Shown one piece after another: positions 28,722 to 37,234 of a stretch of DNA of 64,000 nucleotides (position 1 is the stretch's first letter; each line of letters begins with the position of its first letter). Made by a program: the position numbers and the translations under genes. The stretch comes from Parabacteroides sp. (lineage in GTDB: Bacteria; Bacteroidota; Bacteroidia; Bacteroidales; Tannerellaceae), in assembly GCA_020026285.1 (NCBI GenBank), contig JAHHQS010000001.1, positions 27,492-91,491 on the forward strand, read 5' to 3'. The notes under the pieces are model-generated. The model was not told the origin of the DNA. It ran no database searches and saw only the letters and a list, made by a program, of their open reading frames with translations.

Positions 28722-29333
28722 TTATAAAGAAAGATCCCCCTTTCCTTTGCGAATTATTTCAAATGAATCTGTTGTACAATCAATAACTGTAGATGGTTCT
28801 GTTTCTCCATAACCTCCATCAATGACCATATCTACAATTCCTTCATATTTTTCTTCAATTAATTCGGGGTCGGTAGAATATTCAATCATTTCGTCTTGTT
28901 CGTCTCGGACAGACATTGTTAATAAAGGATTACCTAATTCTTTGATAATAGTATGAACGATGTTATTATCCGGGACACGAATACCGACTTCTTTTCTGTT
29001 TTTGTATATTTTCGGAAGTTCGCTACTTGTAGGAAGAATAAAAGTATATGGCCCAGGAAGATAACGCTTCATTAATTTAAAAGCCGCATTACTGACCTTG
29101 GCATATTCGCTGATATTCGAAAGATCATAACAAACAATCGATAAATTACTTTTCTGAGGATTTACTCCTTTTATTTTGCAGATTCGTTCGACTGCCCGAA
29201 CATTTAATGCATCACAACCAATAGCATATACAGTATCTGTTGGATAAACAATTAATCCACCGTCTTGAAGAGTCTCAATAACTCGTTGGATTTCTTTTGG
29301 GTTGGGATTTTCGGGATAGATTTTGATTAACAT
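28722..29333 (-). CDS. L-threonylcarbamoyladenylate synthase (Sua5/YciO/YrdC family)
   Basis: A 203-residue protein with the YrdC fold. It would make threonylcarbamoyl-AMP for the t6A modification of ANN-decoding tRNAs. The start of the domain has the family pattern GGLIVYPTDTVYAIGCDA, followed by KGVNPQKSNLSIVC, PGPYTFILPT and GIRVPDN. In E. coli terms it resembles YciO as much as TsaC, so the exact activity is uncertain. It is downstream of fabI with a hairpin between them. Confidence 0.88.
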   Translation of the reverse strand: MLIKIYPENPNPKEIQRVIETLQDGGLIVYPTDTVYAIGCDALNVRAVERICKIKGVNPQKSNLSIVCYDLSNISEYAKVSNAAFKLMKRYLPGPYTFILPTSSELPKIYKNRKEVGIRVPDNNIVHTIIKELGNPLLTMSVRDEQDEMIEYSTDPELIEEKYEGIVDMVIDGGYGETEPSTVIDCTTDSFEIIRKGKGDLSL

Positions 29334-29352
29334 AGCACTACTTATTTTTAAG

Positions 29353-29398
29353 AAAGGAGTTGAGATTTACAGATAAATAAATTCTCAACTCCTTTTTT
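29353..29398 (-). terminator. Hairpin between fabI and the Sua5-type gene
   Basis: A perfect 13 bp stem, AAAGGAGTTGAGA (29353-29365) with TCTCAACTCCTTT (29383-29395). The T-run is strong on the plus strand and moderate on the minus strand. It lies right after the fabI stop, so it most likely limits read-through from fabI. Confidence 0.7.
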
Positions 29399-29402
29399 GT
29401 TA

Positions 29403-30260
29403 TTATCCATAAATAATATGACCGTTTTCGTCAGTAAATTCTTCGAAGCCTTTACTATATTGATTCATGGCACGAAGACTCATACCCATACTTGAGAAAC
29501 CTCCGTCATGATATAAGTTCTGCATAGTTACTTTGCGGGTAAAATCAGAGAACATCATAACGCAGTAATTAGCACATTCTTCTGCAGAAGCATTTCCTAG
29601 TGGGCTCATTTTGTTTGCGAAGTCCATCAAATGATCCATACCCTTAACGCCGTTTCCTGCAGTTGTAGGAGTTGGGGATTGAGAGATAGTATTGATACGA
29701 ACATTTTTTTCGCGACCATAAATGTAACCGAAACTACGAGCTATAGATTCCAAAAGACTTTTAGCATCTGCCATATCATTATAACCAAAGAATGTTCTTT
29801 GAGCTGCTACATAAGTCAAAGCTATAACAGAACCATAATCAGCAATAGCATCTTGCTTCTTTGCTACTTGTAACATCTTGTGGAAAGAAATAGCAGAGAT
29901 ATCTAATGTCTTGTCAAGCATGTTGTAATCAAGATCATCATAAGTACGTTTTTTTCTGACATTTGGACTCATTCCGATAGAATGAAGTACAAAGTCAATT
30001 TGTCCGCCTAGGATTTCTACAGATTTAGAGAAAACTGTTTCCAAGTCTTCTACACTGGTAGCATCAGCCGGGATTACTTCTGCATTTAACTTCTTTGACA
30101 ATTCGTCTACTTGTCCCATACGAATGGCAATCGGAGTATTGCTTAAAGTGATTGTAGCACCTTCTTCAACAGCCTTTTCTGCCACCTTCCAGGCAATAGA
30201 CATATCATTCAGAGCACCGAAGATAATACCTCTTTTGCCTTTTAATAAACCATGACCCAT
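29403..30260 (-). CDS. fabI: Enoyl-[acyl-carrier-protein] reductase (NADH)
   Basis: A 285-residue short-chain dehydrogenase of the FabI type, the last reductive step of fatty acid elongation. The cofactor loop is GIIFGALNDMSIAWKVAEKA with Ser21-Ile-Ala. The catalytic Tyr-x6-Lys is Tyr160 to Lys167, with the second family Tyr at 150. SPTPTTAGNG replaces the usual substrate loop, as in other Bacteroidetes FabI proteins, and is followed by MSPLG and the DGGFSSMGM end. A perfect promoter precedes it, with a leader of only ~20 bases. Confidence 0.95.
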   Translation of the reverse strand: MGHGLLKGKRGIIFGALNDMSIAWKVAEKAVEEGATITLSNTPIAIRMGQVDELSKKLNAEVIPADATSVEDLETVFSKSVEILGGQIDFVLHSIGMSPNVRKKRTYDDLDYNMLDKTLDISAISFHKMLQVAKKQDAIADYGSVIALTYVAAQRTFFGYNDMADAKSLLESIARSFGYIYGREKNVRINTISQSPTPTTAGNGVKGMDHLMDFANKMSPLGNASAEECANYCVMMFSDFTRKVTMQNLYHDGGFSSMGMSLRAMNQYSKGFEEFTDENGHIIYG

Positions 30261-30284
30261 ATATTAAATCTTAAAATTTCGGCA

Positions 30285-30315
30285 CAAAGATAGGAAAAAT
30301 GTGCAATATTGCAAA
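30285..30315 (-). promoter_or_regulatory. Promoter of fabI
   Basis: On the minus strand TTTG (30315-30312), a 19 base spacer, then TATCTTTG (30292-30285). This is an exact match to the Bacteroidetes consensus. Confidence 0.85.
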
Positions 30316-30515
30316 TCTGGATAAATTGATGATTTTTTGATTCGTTTTTTGATTTCTGACATAGGATAAGACTCATGTTTTTTGTTGAATGATATGTATA
30401 TTAGTATAGAAATACTATTACCTGCTGGCTGATATCTATCGAAAGAAATCTTTCTTGTGTAGAATTAATGTCAGTGGTGTGTGAAATATCACTTCTTCTA
30501 TTTATGGATATTGTA

Positions 30516-30552
30516 AAAAGCCGCTAAAGATTGTTCCTCTTTAACGGCTTTT
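30516..30552 (-). terminator. Terminator after the SGNH hydrolase gene
   Basis: The stem AAAAGCCG (30516-30523) with CGGCTTTT (30545-30552) is extended by TAAAGA/TCTTTA across one mismatch. On the minus strand it ends in a T-run. Confidence 0.8.
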
Positions 30553-30592
30553 CTCGTTATATTGACTGTCTCAATATCTTGGGATATTTTTC

Positions 30593-31378
30593 TTATTCTT
30601 TCTCCCTTTTGATATTTAGCAGGTTAAGATTCTCTAAAACGGTCTTTTGTGCAACCTGTTGGATGTATTCTGCATCCTCGACAGATAGTTCTGCAGTAAA
30701 ATCTGTTTGATATTGTCGTTGATAAATTGTTGTAAAGAAGACATTGGCTGCGATATAACTTCCTATGACGGAAGGATGTTCCAGATCATGGTGGTATAAA
30801 ACAAGATTAGGACGTTCTTCTCTAACTTTCTTCCAAGCCATTCCTACCGGAGCACACCAGGCATTGTTGTCGTAGGTCATTTCTAAATATGAAATTTTGA
30901 GTCGCTCCTGCATTCCTTCATATGTGTCATCTAAAGGATAATTCTTTACATAATTTTTGTTCCCATATTTATGAGCCCATGTCATGAAGAATATAATTTT
31001 TACTTTGGGAGAATTGGCTTTTGCTAGTTCACATAACTTTTGAGCGTAGGGATAAGTTTTTGTTATGACTTGTTGGGTTGGAAGAGCAGGATTAGAACTT
31101 TGTTCCTGAATAACGACATAATCCCAACCTCCTCGTTTTAAGTGATCAAGAAGATTTTGTCTTTTTAAATGTCCGGAAAGTTGTTCTCCTCCGACCAAAG
31201 CACGTGTACAAGATAGTTTCATGTTTTTGGAAGAAGCTATTTTCTGTACCATTTCAGGAAGGTCGTTTGTGAATGTAAAACTATTACCTATCCATAATAC
31301 TCGTAAAGAATCTGCTGTCTCTGCTGAACATACAATTGTAAACAGACAAAGAATAAGGAATAAATGTAGACGTTTCAT
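30593..31378 (-). CDS. Secreted SGNH/GDSL-type hydrolase (DUF4886-like)
   Basis: A 261-residue protein with a signal peptide (residues 1-19, ending CSAE). The SGNH block I motif is WIGNSFT with Ser33 as the probable nucleophile. Blocks II and III are in the ALVGGEQLSGH and VVIQEQSSNP regions, and the Asp/His pair is in the HHDLEHPS segment. The pattern resembles the DUF4886 subgroup. Members act as esterases, for example on acetylated glycans, but the substrate here is unknown. It stands alone, divergent from ung, with a -7-like TATCTTTA at 31422-31415 on the minus strand. Confidence 0.78.
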   Translation of the reverse strand: MKRLHLFLILCLFTIVCSAETADSLRVLWIGNSFTFTNDLPEMVQKIASSKNMKLSCTRALVGGEQLSGHLKRQNLLDHLKRGGWDYVVIQEQSSNPALPTQQVITKTYPYAQKLCELAKANSPKVKIIFFMTWAHKYGNKNYVKNYPLDDTYEGMQERLKISYLEMTYDNNAWCAPVGMAWKKVREERPNLVLYHHDLEHPSVIGSYIAANVFFTTIYQRQYQTDFTAELSVEDAEYIQQVAQKTVLENLNLLNIKREKE

Positions 31379-31452
31379 TTTTTTCTATTTTAGGATCAAT
31401 ATCTTTAAGTGAAGTAAAGATAGATAATAGATGTATTCTGCACAAATCTTTT

Positions 31453-31460
31453 TAACTTTG
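31453..31460 (+). promoter_or_regulatory. -7 element of ung
   Basis: TAACTTTG matches TAnnTTTG; the ATG of ung follows 23 bases later. No good -33 box is seen. Confidence 0.5.
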
Positions 31461-31482
31461 GTGTATTTGAAAAAGAAATGCT

Positions 31483-32145
31483 ATGAAAGTGAAAATAGAA
31501 GAAAGTTGGAGAGAACAGTTACAAGAGGAATTTGACAAGCCTTATTTTGAAAATTTGGTGGCTTTTGTTAAAAGCGAATATCAGCAGGCACATATCCTTC
31601 CTCTTGGACATCAGATCTTTCATATATTTAATGCTTGTCCTTTCGATCGAGTAAAAGTGGTTATCCTGGGACAAGATCCTTATCCGACTCCAGGACAATA
31701 TTATGGTGTTTGTTTTTCTGTTCCCGAAGGAGTAGCAATACCCGGCTCTTTGAGTAATATTTTTAAGGAAATACATGATGATTTAGGTAAGCCGATTCCG
31801 TCATCAGGAAATCTGGACCGTTGGGTTGAGCAAGGAGTTTTATCTATGAATTCGGTCCTTACAGTTAGAGCATATCAGACAGGTTCACATCGGAATAGAG
31901 GTTGGGAGGTTTTTACGGATGCAGTAATCAAAAAGTTAAGTGACAAACGTGATCATCTTGTATTCATGTTGTGGGGAAATTATGCAAAAGCAAAAATCTC
32001 ATTAATTGATACCAATAAACATCTGGTCCTGACAGCGGTTCATCCATCACCTCGTTCTGCAGATCATGGATTTTTTGGCTGTAGGCATTTTAGTAAGGCG
32101 AATAACTTCTTGCGTAGTCATGGAATGTCTGAAATTGATTGGTAA
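31483..32145 (+). CDS. ung: Uracil-DNA glycosylase
   Basis: A 220-residue family 1 UDG that removes uracil from DNA in base excision repair. The water-activating motif is GQDPYPTPGQ with Asp65; the uracil-binding FSVP and the leucine/DNA-intercalation HPSPRSADHGFFG motif (His187) are intact. Length and order of motifs are normal. It is a single gene; pyrH has its own promoter downstream. Confidence 0.97.
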   Translation: MKVKIEESWREQLQEEFDKPYFENLVAFVKSEYQQAHILPLGHQIFHIFNACPFDRVKVVILGQDPYPTPGQYYGVCFSVPEGVAIPGSLSNIFKEIHDDLGKPIPSSGNLDRWVEQGVLSMNSVLTVRAYQTGSHRNRGWEVFTDAVIKKLSDKRDHLVFMLWGNYAKAKISLIDTNKHLVLTAVHPSPRSADHGFFGCRHFSKANNFLRSHGMSEIDW

Positions 32146-32180
32146 GACATCAGTGTAAAGAAATAAGTCGTGAGATAGTT

Positions 32181-32212
32181 TTTGTTGAATCTGAATAAAT
32201 ATCGTATTTTTG
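32181..32212 (+). promoter_or_regulatory. Promoter of pyrH
   Basis: TTTG (32181-32184), a 20 base spacer, then TATTTTTG (32205-32212): an exact match to the consensus. Predicted start near 32218, 25 bases before the ATG. Confidence 0.82.
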
Positions 32213-32242
32213 TCATTATACAATTAATTAACAAGAAAAGTT

Positions 32243-32953
32243 ATGGCTAAATATAAACGTATTCTTTTAAAATTAAGTGGTGAATCACTTATGGGTGCCA
32301 AACAATATGGTATCGACGAAGTTCGTTTGAATGAATATGCTGAACAGATCAAAGAAATCTCAGAAATGGGTGTTCAGATTGGTATTGTAATTGGCGGAGG
32401 AAATATATTCCGTGGATTAAGTGGAGCTTCAAAAGGATTTGATCGTGTAAAAGGTGATCAAATGGGAATGTTGGCTACCGTGATCAACAGCCTGGCTTTA
32501 AGTTCTGCTTTGACAGCTTTAGGTGTTAAGGCTAAGGTTTTGACAGCTATTCGTATGGAACCTATAGGAGAATTTTATAATAAATGGCGTGCAATTGAAT
32601 TGATGGAAGAAGGATGCGTTGTTATTATGTCTGGAGGAACGGGAAATCCATTCTTTACTACAGATACAGGTTCTTCTTTGCGTGGTATTGAAATTGAAGC
32701 CGATGTTATGCTGAAAGGTACTCGTGTAGATGGTATTTATACAGCCGATCCGGAAAAAGATCCTACAGCTGTTAAATTCTCTGATATTACTTATGATGAA
32801 ATTTATACTCGTGGTTTGAAAGTGATGGACTTGACTGCAACCACTATGTGTAAAGAAAATAATCTGCCAATTATTGTCTTCAATATGGATAAGAACGGAA
32901 ACTTGAAGAAGGTTATGAATGGTGAAGACATTGGTACTTACGTTCATAATTAA
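32243..32953 (+). CDS. pyrH: UMP kinase
   Basis: A 236-residue hexameric amino-acid-kinase-family enzyme converting UMP to UDP. The N-terminal KRILLKLSGESLMG, VIGGGNIFRG, the DQMGMLATVINSLAL helix and the TGNPFFTTDT motif are diagnostic. Usually pyrH is close to tsf and frr; here an MFS gene separates it from frr. Confidence 0.97.
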   Translation: MAKYKRILLKLSGESLMGAKQYGIDEVRLNEYAEQIKEISEMGVQIGIVIGGGNIFRGLSGASKGFDRVKGDQMGMLATVINSLALSSALTALGVKAKVLTAIRMEPIGEFYNKWRAIELMEEGCVVIMSGGTGNPFFTTDTGSSLRGIEIEADVMLKGTRVDGIYTADPEKDPTAVKFSDITYDEIYTRGLKVMDLTATTMCKENNLPIIVFNMDKNGNLKKVMNGEDIGTYVHN

Positions 32954-32973
32954 TTCCTTTTCTGGTCTTATAT

Positions 32974-34143
32974 ATGGGTAGGAGAAAATCTGGTACATCT
33001 TTAATGCTATTAATCCCGATAATGACATCATTCTTTGTAATGGGATTTGTAGATTTAGTAGGTGTCGCAACTAATCATATAAAAATTGATTTTAATTTGT
33101 CGGACACAATGGCAAACTTGTGTCCGACAATGGTTTTTCTATGGTTCTTATTGTTCTCTGTTCCGGCAGGTATTTTAATGAACTATATGGGACGGAGAAG
33201 AACTGTCGTCTTGAGTTTGTCTATCACAACAATTGCTTTGTTAATACCTTTAGTGTTTTATAATTATGCAGCGATGTTGTTGTCTTTCTCTCTATTAGGA
33301 ATAGGGAATACGTTGTTGCAGGTATCATTAAATCCTCTGGTCTCGAATATTGTTACAGAAGAACATTTGGCCCCTTCATTGTCTGTCGGACAATTTATCA
33401 AAGCAATAGCATCATTTCTTGCTCCGGTAATAGCCGGCTGGGCAGCAGAAGCAATGAATGAATGGAGAGAGTTGTATTCTATTTTTATGTTGATATCATT
33501 GGCTTCAATTATCGGTCTGGGCTTTTCTGATATTAAGGAATTGGACGATCATTCGGAAAGTGAATCGTTGGAAACTTATAGAAAGCTGATATCAAATAAT
33601 CTGATACGTATAATCTTTGTTGGAATAATCTGTCATGTTGGAATAGATGTCGGTATTAATCTTACTGCACCAAAGTTGTTGATAGATCATTTTGGATATA
33701 CTGTAGCTGATGCCAGCATGGGTGGGGGAATTTATTTCTTTTCCCGAATGATTGGCTGTCTTATTGGAGGTGTTTCACTTTACTTTATAAAGCCTGATCG
33801 GTTTTATCGTTGGAGCGTCTTTGCTTTGATTTTTGCTTTTATAGGATTGTTGACTGCAACTACGGTTGAACAGTTATATATTTCACTAGTCATTTTAGGG
33901 TTAGGTAATGCAAATATCTTCCCGATCTTACTTTCGAGAGTCCTGAATGCTTTTTCTGACAAAAAAAATGAAGTATCCGGGTTGATGATAACAGGTTTGT
34001 GTGGAGGCGCCCTCTTCGTTCTTCCGATGGGAATACTTTCCGATTGGATGAATTCACAAAAGGGAGCTTTGCTTGTGGTCGGGTTGGGAGTTCTTTATCT
34101 GACATACTTGTCTTATTATAAGAAAATGCATAAGATGAAATGA
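32974..34143 (+). CDS. Major facilitator superfamily transporter, probably for a sugar
   Basis: A 389-residue membrane protein with about 12 hydrophobic segments. The MFS loop 2-3 signature appears as NYMGRRRTV, and the overall pattern (FFVMGFVDLVGVATNHI near the start, GIGNTLLQVSLNPL) resembles the FucP/GlcP sugar-proton group. The substrate cannot be told from sequence. It starts 21 bases after pyrH and has no promoter of its own in view, so it is likely read from the pyrH promoter. Confidence 0.78.
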   Translation: MGRRKSGTSLMLLIPIMTSFFVMGFVDLVGVATNHIKIDFNLSDTMANLCPTMVFLWFLLFSVPAGILMNYMGRRRTVVLSLSITTIALLIPLVFYNYAAMLLSFSLLGIGNTLLQVSLNPLVSNIVTEEHLAPSLSVGQFIKAIASFLAPVIAGWAAEAMNEWRELYSIFMLISLASIIGLGFSDIKELDDHSESESLETYRKLISNNLIRIIFVGIICHVGIDVGINLTAPKLLIDHFGYTVADASMGGGIYFFSRMIGCLIGGVSLYFIKPDRFYRWSVFALIFAFIGLLTATTVEQLYISLVILGLGNANIFPILLSRVLNAFSDKKNEVSGLMITGLCGGALFVLPMGILSDWMNSQKGALLVVGLGVLYLTYLSYYKKMHKMK

Positions 34144-34207
34144 TATGGAAATCATATAAATCGGTTCATAAATCTTAGTTTAAAGACATTTCAAAAAAGA
34201 AGATACT

Positions 34208-34240
34208 ATTGCGAGTATTAAATACTTTTTCATATCTTTG
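34208..34240 (+). promoter_or_regulatory. Promoter of frr-rsgA
   Basis: ATTG (34208-34211), a 21 base spacer, then TATCTTTG (34233-34240). The leader to frr is about 100 bases; no clear regulatory fold was found in it. Confidence 0.65.
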
Positions 34241-34344
34241 TTAATGTTAAATAATCAATGAGTTGAACCTCCTTTTGACTTGAAGAAATAATAGATATAA
34301 TTGAGAATATAATAGAATTAAAAACAAATTAATTTGATAAGAAT

Positions 34345-34908
34345 ATGGTTGATACAAAGAAGTTTGTGAAAGAGGCAGAAGAAAAAATGGAATCTGCAAT
34401 TCTTTATTTAGATGAACAGTTGGCACATATCCGTGCAGGAAAAGCAAATCCAAAAATTTTGGATGGTATTCGTGTACCTTATTATGGCAGTCTTACTCCA
34501 TTAAGCAATGTTGCATCTATCAGTACTCCAGATGCTAAGACTATTATTATCACTCCTTGGGAAAAGAACTTGATAAAAGAGATTGAAAAAGCAATCTTGA
34601 ATTCAGAGGTTGGTATTACTCCAGAAAATAATGGTGAAGTTATTCGTTTAGGAATTCCTCCTCTAACAGAAGATCGTCGTCGTTCTTTGGCTAAACAGTC
34701 AAAACAGGAAGCAGAAACTGCTAAGATCAGCGTTCGTAATGCTCGTCGCGATGCTATTGATGCATTGAAGAAGAGTGTGAAAAATGATGGCGTTCCTGAA
34801 GATGTAGAAAAAGATGCCGAAGCAGATGTACAGAAAGTTCACGATAAGTTTATCAAGAGAATTGATGATTTGTTTGCTGCTAAGGAAAAAGAAATAATGA
34901 CAGTTTAA
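34345..34908 (+). CDS. frr: Ribosome recycling factor
   Basis: A 187-residue protein that, with EF-G, splits post-termination ribosomes. The conserved [23 protein letters not shown], the [17 protein letters not shown] block and [11 protein letters not shown] are all present. Length is normal. Its TAA overlaps the rsgA ATG by one base (TAATG), so these two ribosome factors are translationally coupled. Confidence 0.97.
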   Translation: MVDTKKFVKEAEEKMESAILYLDEQLAHIRAGKANPKILDGIRVPYYGSLTPLSNVASISTPDAKTIIITPWEKNLIKEIEKAILNSEVGITPENNGEVIRLGIPPLTEDRRRSLAKQSKQEAETAKISVRNARRDAIDALKKSVKNDGVPEDVEKDAEADVQKVHDKFIKRIDDLFAAKEKEIMTV

Positions 34909-35840
34909 TGAAGGGACTGGTAATCAAAAATACGGGTAGTTGGTATACGGTATATACTGACGATGGAAAAAATGTAGAGAGCAAGATAAAAGGTAATTTC
35001 CGCTTGAAAGGCATTCGAACCACCAATCCTGTCGCTGTAGGTGACCGGGTGGAAATAGAAGAGAATAAAGAAGGAACTGCTTTTATCACACAGATTGAAG
35101 ATCGAAAGAACTACATCATTCGTAGAGCATCGAATCTGTCTAAACAGGCACATATTATTGCGGCTAATCTGGACCAGGCGATGTTGATAGTAACCGTCAA
35201 TTATCCGATTACCACAACTGTTTTCATAGATCGTTTCCTTGCTACGGCTGAAGCATACCAGGTCCCTGTAAAGATTGTCTTTAATAAAGTGGATCGATAT
35301 AATGCTGAAGATCGTGAATATATGGATGCTTTGATCAATCTGTATACAACAATCGGTTATCCTTGTTCAACTTTATGTGCAAAGACCGAAGAAGGACTTG
35401 ATGCATTGAAAGCTGATTTGAAGGATAAGATAACATTGCTTTCAGGCCATTCGGGGGTTGGTAAATCAACAATTATTAATAAGCTGATTCCTGGTGTTAA
35501 ATTGCGTACTGGTGATATTTCTGAATATCATAACAAGGGTATGCATACAACAACATTTTCAGAAATGGTTGCTTTGCCGGAAGGCGGTTATCTGGTTGAC
35601 ACTCCTGGCATTAAGGGCTTTGGAACGATTGACATGGAAGATGCTGAAATTTCTCATTACTTCCCGGAAATCTTCAAGATTTCAGCGGATTGTCGCTTTG
35701 GTAATTGTACTCACCGACATGAGCCGGGATGTGCTGTGCTAAAAGCAGTTGAGGAGCATTATATCAGCGAATCAAGATACAAAAGCTATTTAAGCATTTT
35801 AGAAGATAAAGAGGAAAGTAAATACAGAGAAGAATTTTAA
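34908..35840 (+). CDS. rsgA: Small ribosomal subunit biogenesis GTPase RsgA
   Basis: A 310-residue circularly permuted GTPase that acts late in 30S assembly. An N-terminal OB fold (to residue ~75) is followed by G4 NKVD (~126), then G1 GHSGVGKST (180-188) and G3 DTPGIKGFG, the permuted order typical of RsgA. A zinc knuckle with Cys-x4-Cys-x-His and a later Cys (CRFGNCTH...GC) is at the C-terminus. Coupled to frr. Confidence 0.96.
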   Translation: MKGLVIKNTGSWYTVYTDDGKNVESKIKGNFRLKGIRTTNPVAVGDRVEIEENKEGTAFITQIEDRKNYIIRRASNLSKQAHIIAANLDQAMLIVTVNYPITTTVFIDRFLATAEAYQVPVKIVFNKVDRYNAEDREYMDALINLYTTIGYPCSTLCAKTEEGLDALKADLKDKITLLSGHSGVGKSTIINKLIPGVKLRTGDISEYHNKGMHTTTFSEMVALPEGGYLVDTPGIKGFGTIDMEDAEISHYFPEIFKISADCRFGNCTHRHEPGCAVLKAVEEHYISESRYKSYLSILEDKEESKYREEF

Positions 35841-35960
35841 TTCTTCTCTGTTGCTTTGCTTGGCAAATCAGACCTTGCTATTTGTTAATAATAAAAAATC
35901 ATTCCGTATATTAATGCGTGATGATTCCTTTCAGAAAATCTTTTTTATATCAATAATGTA

Positions 35961-35994
35961 AATCAATCAGTCGGCATCTCTGATTGATTTTTTT
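35961..35994 (+). terminator. Terminator after rsgA
   Basis: A perfect 10 bp stem, AATCAATCAG (35961-35970) with CTGATTGATT (35980-35989), running into T residues to 35994. A second AT-rich hairpin overlaps the rsgA stop at 35826-35849. Confidence 0.85.
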
Positions 35995-36087
35995 GTTTGT
36001 ATGCCATAATGTATCCGGAAATATACTTCAGTTTAAAAAAGTCATGAATGATTTTAATGTTTTTGTTTGATATTTTCTTTGATTTAC

Positions 36088-36135
36088 ATTGGTGAATTAA
36101 TTAATTCATTATTGTGAATTATTTAATTCACCAAT
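36088..36135. promoter_or_regulatory. Tandem palindromic operator-like site upstream of the IclR gene
   Basis: Two 16 bp palindromes, TGAATTAATTAATTCA (36093-36108, perfect) and TGAATTATTTAATTCA (36115-36130, two central mismatches), are centred 22 bp apart. With flanks, the block is also one large inverted repeat with arms of 21 bases (36088-36108 and 36115-36135; one mismatch). This looks like a double dimer-binding site on one helix face. The IclR protein is the obvious candidate, although the site is ~280 bases before its ATG. Confidence 0.6.
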
Positions 36136-36394
36136 ATGAATCAAAATAAAGTTTGATACATTATAATAGAGAATACCTTGTTATAAGTTGATATGGTATT
36201 AATTATATTCATATAATCTAAATAAAATCAGTTAGTTAATCTGAAATATCAATAAGAAATAACCGGAAATATTTGAAGAAAATCTTTTTTATATAATATA
36301 TAAAATACTATTAAATAAATAAGTTAAATATTGTTTATATACATTCTGTTTATAATATAATATCCTATATTTATGGAAAAATAAACCTAGTATT

Positions 36395-36402
36395 CATATT
36401 TG
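36395..36402 (+). promoter_or_regulatory. Possible -7 element of the IclR gene
   Basis: CATATTTG matches seven of eight positions of TAnnTTTG and ends 13 bases before the ATG. The -33 part is unclear in this AT-rich stretch. Confidence 0.3.
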
Positions 36403-36415
36403 AAACCGATATATC

Positions 36416-37213
36416 ATGAATGATGAAAATAGTTCTACCTCTGAATTTAGCTACGTAATTCCTATGTTGAAAAAAGGTTTTGATATGCTGGAAGTTATGA
36501 CGCTTTATCCGGAAGGTATTTCCATGTTAGATATTGCCCACGAAATGAACTTATCAAAATCTACTGTTTATCGCTTGTTAGGTTCTTTTCAGCAGATGGG
36601 ATACATTTCGAAAAATGAAACAAATGCTCGTTATTATTTAACCAAAAAATTACTTGGACTCGGGCTCAAAGCATTAGGGGAGGCGAACTTAGTTGAACTG
36701 TCTTTGCCGGTAATGCAATCTTTGCGAGATGAAATTAAAGAAAGTGTCATGATTGGTACTTTAATGAATAACCGTATTGTGCTATTAGAGCAGGTTATAG
36801 GATCGCATAACTTTACATTCCTTTTGCGCTCGGGTAATAATTTCAATTTACATTCTTCAGCTCCAGGGAAAATATTTCTGGCGTATACAAAAAATGAACA
36901 GATTCAGAATCAGTTGCTAGATTCAATTGATTTTAAAAGGTATAATGAACGAACTATTACATCAAGAGAAGATATGCTTCAGGAAATAGATCGAGTTCGT
37001 TCGTTGGGGTATGCTGTTGATCAGGAGGAGGAGATGGATGGAGTTCATTGTGTTGCGACTCCAATCTTTAATCAATTTGGTATCTTAATTGCTACTTTAT
37101 GGACATCGGGACCTTCTGGTCGTTTGAAAAAGTCTGATTTTCCTCAGGTCGCTCGTCGACTTCAGGAAGCTTCCAGATTGATTTCAGCCAAATTAGGATA
37201 TACCGAAAGATAA
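36416..37213 (+). CDS. IclR family transcriptional regulator
   Basis: A 265-residue regulator. Residues ~15-75 form the winged helix-turn-helix (GFDMLEVMTLYPEGISMLDIAHEMNLSK type pattern, with SKSTVYRLLGSF as recognition helix). The remaining part is the IclR effector-binding domain (LHSSAPGKIFLAY, RSLGYAVDQEEEMDGVHCVATPIF). IclR proteins sense small organic acids or sugar intermediates. It is first in a run of same-strand genes for a dehydrogenase, an HzsA-like protein, an aldolase and a kinase, which it probably controls. Confidence 0.92.
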   Translation: MNDENSSTSEFSYVIPMLKKGFDMLEVMTLYPEGISMLDIAHEMNLSKSTVYRLLGSFQQMGYISKNETNARYYLTKKLLGLGLKALGEANLVELSLPVMQSLRDEIKESVMIGTLMNNRIVLLEQVIGSHNFTFLLRSGNNFNLHSSAPGKIFLAYTKNEQIQNQLLDSIDFKRYNERTITSREDMLQEIDRVRSLGYAVDQEEEMDGVHCVATPIFNQFGILIATLWTSGPSGRLKKSDFPQVARRLQEASRLISAKLGYTER

Positions 37214-37234
37214 AACATTTAAATAAAAACGGAA

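Larger units (their letters stand above)
30261..30592. other. 332 bp intergenic region between fabI and the SGNH gene
   Basis: It holds the fabI promoter (30285-30315) and the terminator of the SGNH-type gene (30516-30552). I see nothing else that looks functional in the AT-rich middle. Confidence 0.6.
35841..36415. other. 575 bp AT-rich intergenic region at the edge of the accessory block
   Basis: No gene is seen. It holds a hairpin at the rsgA stop (35826-35849), a terminator (35961-35994), a pair of palindromes (36088-36135) and a possible promoter for the IclR gene. The stretch from 36000 to 36415 is markedly richer in A+T than the genes on both sides. Confidence 0.65.

Noticed and set aside
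35841..36415. A small gene in the long AT-rich spacer
   Set aside because: No open frame with a start, a leader and normal codon use was found; stops are frequent in all frames.
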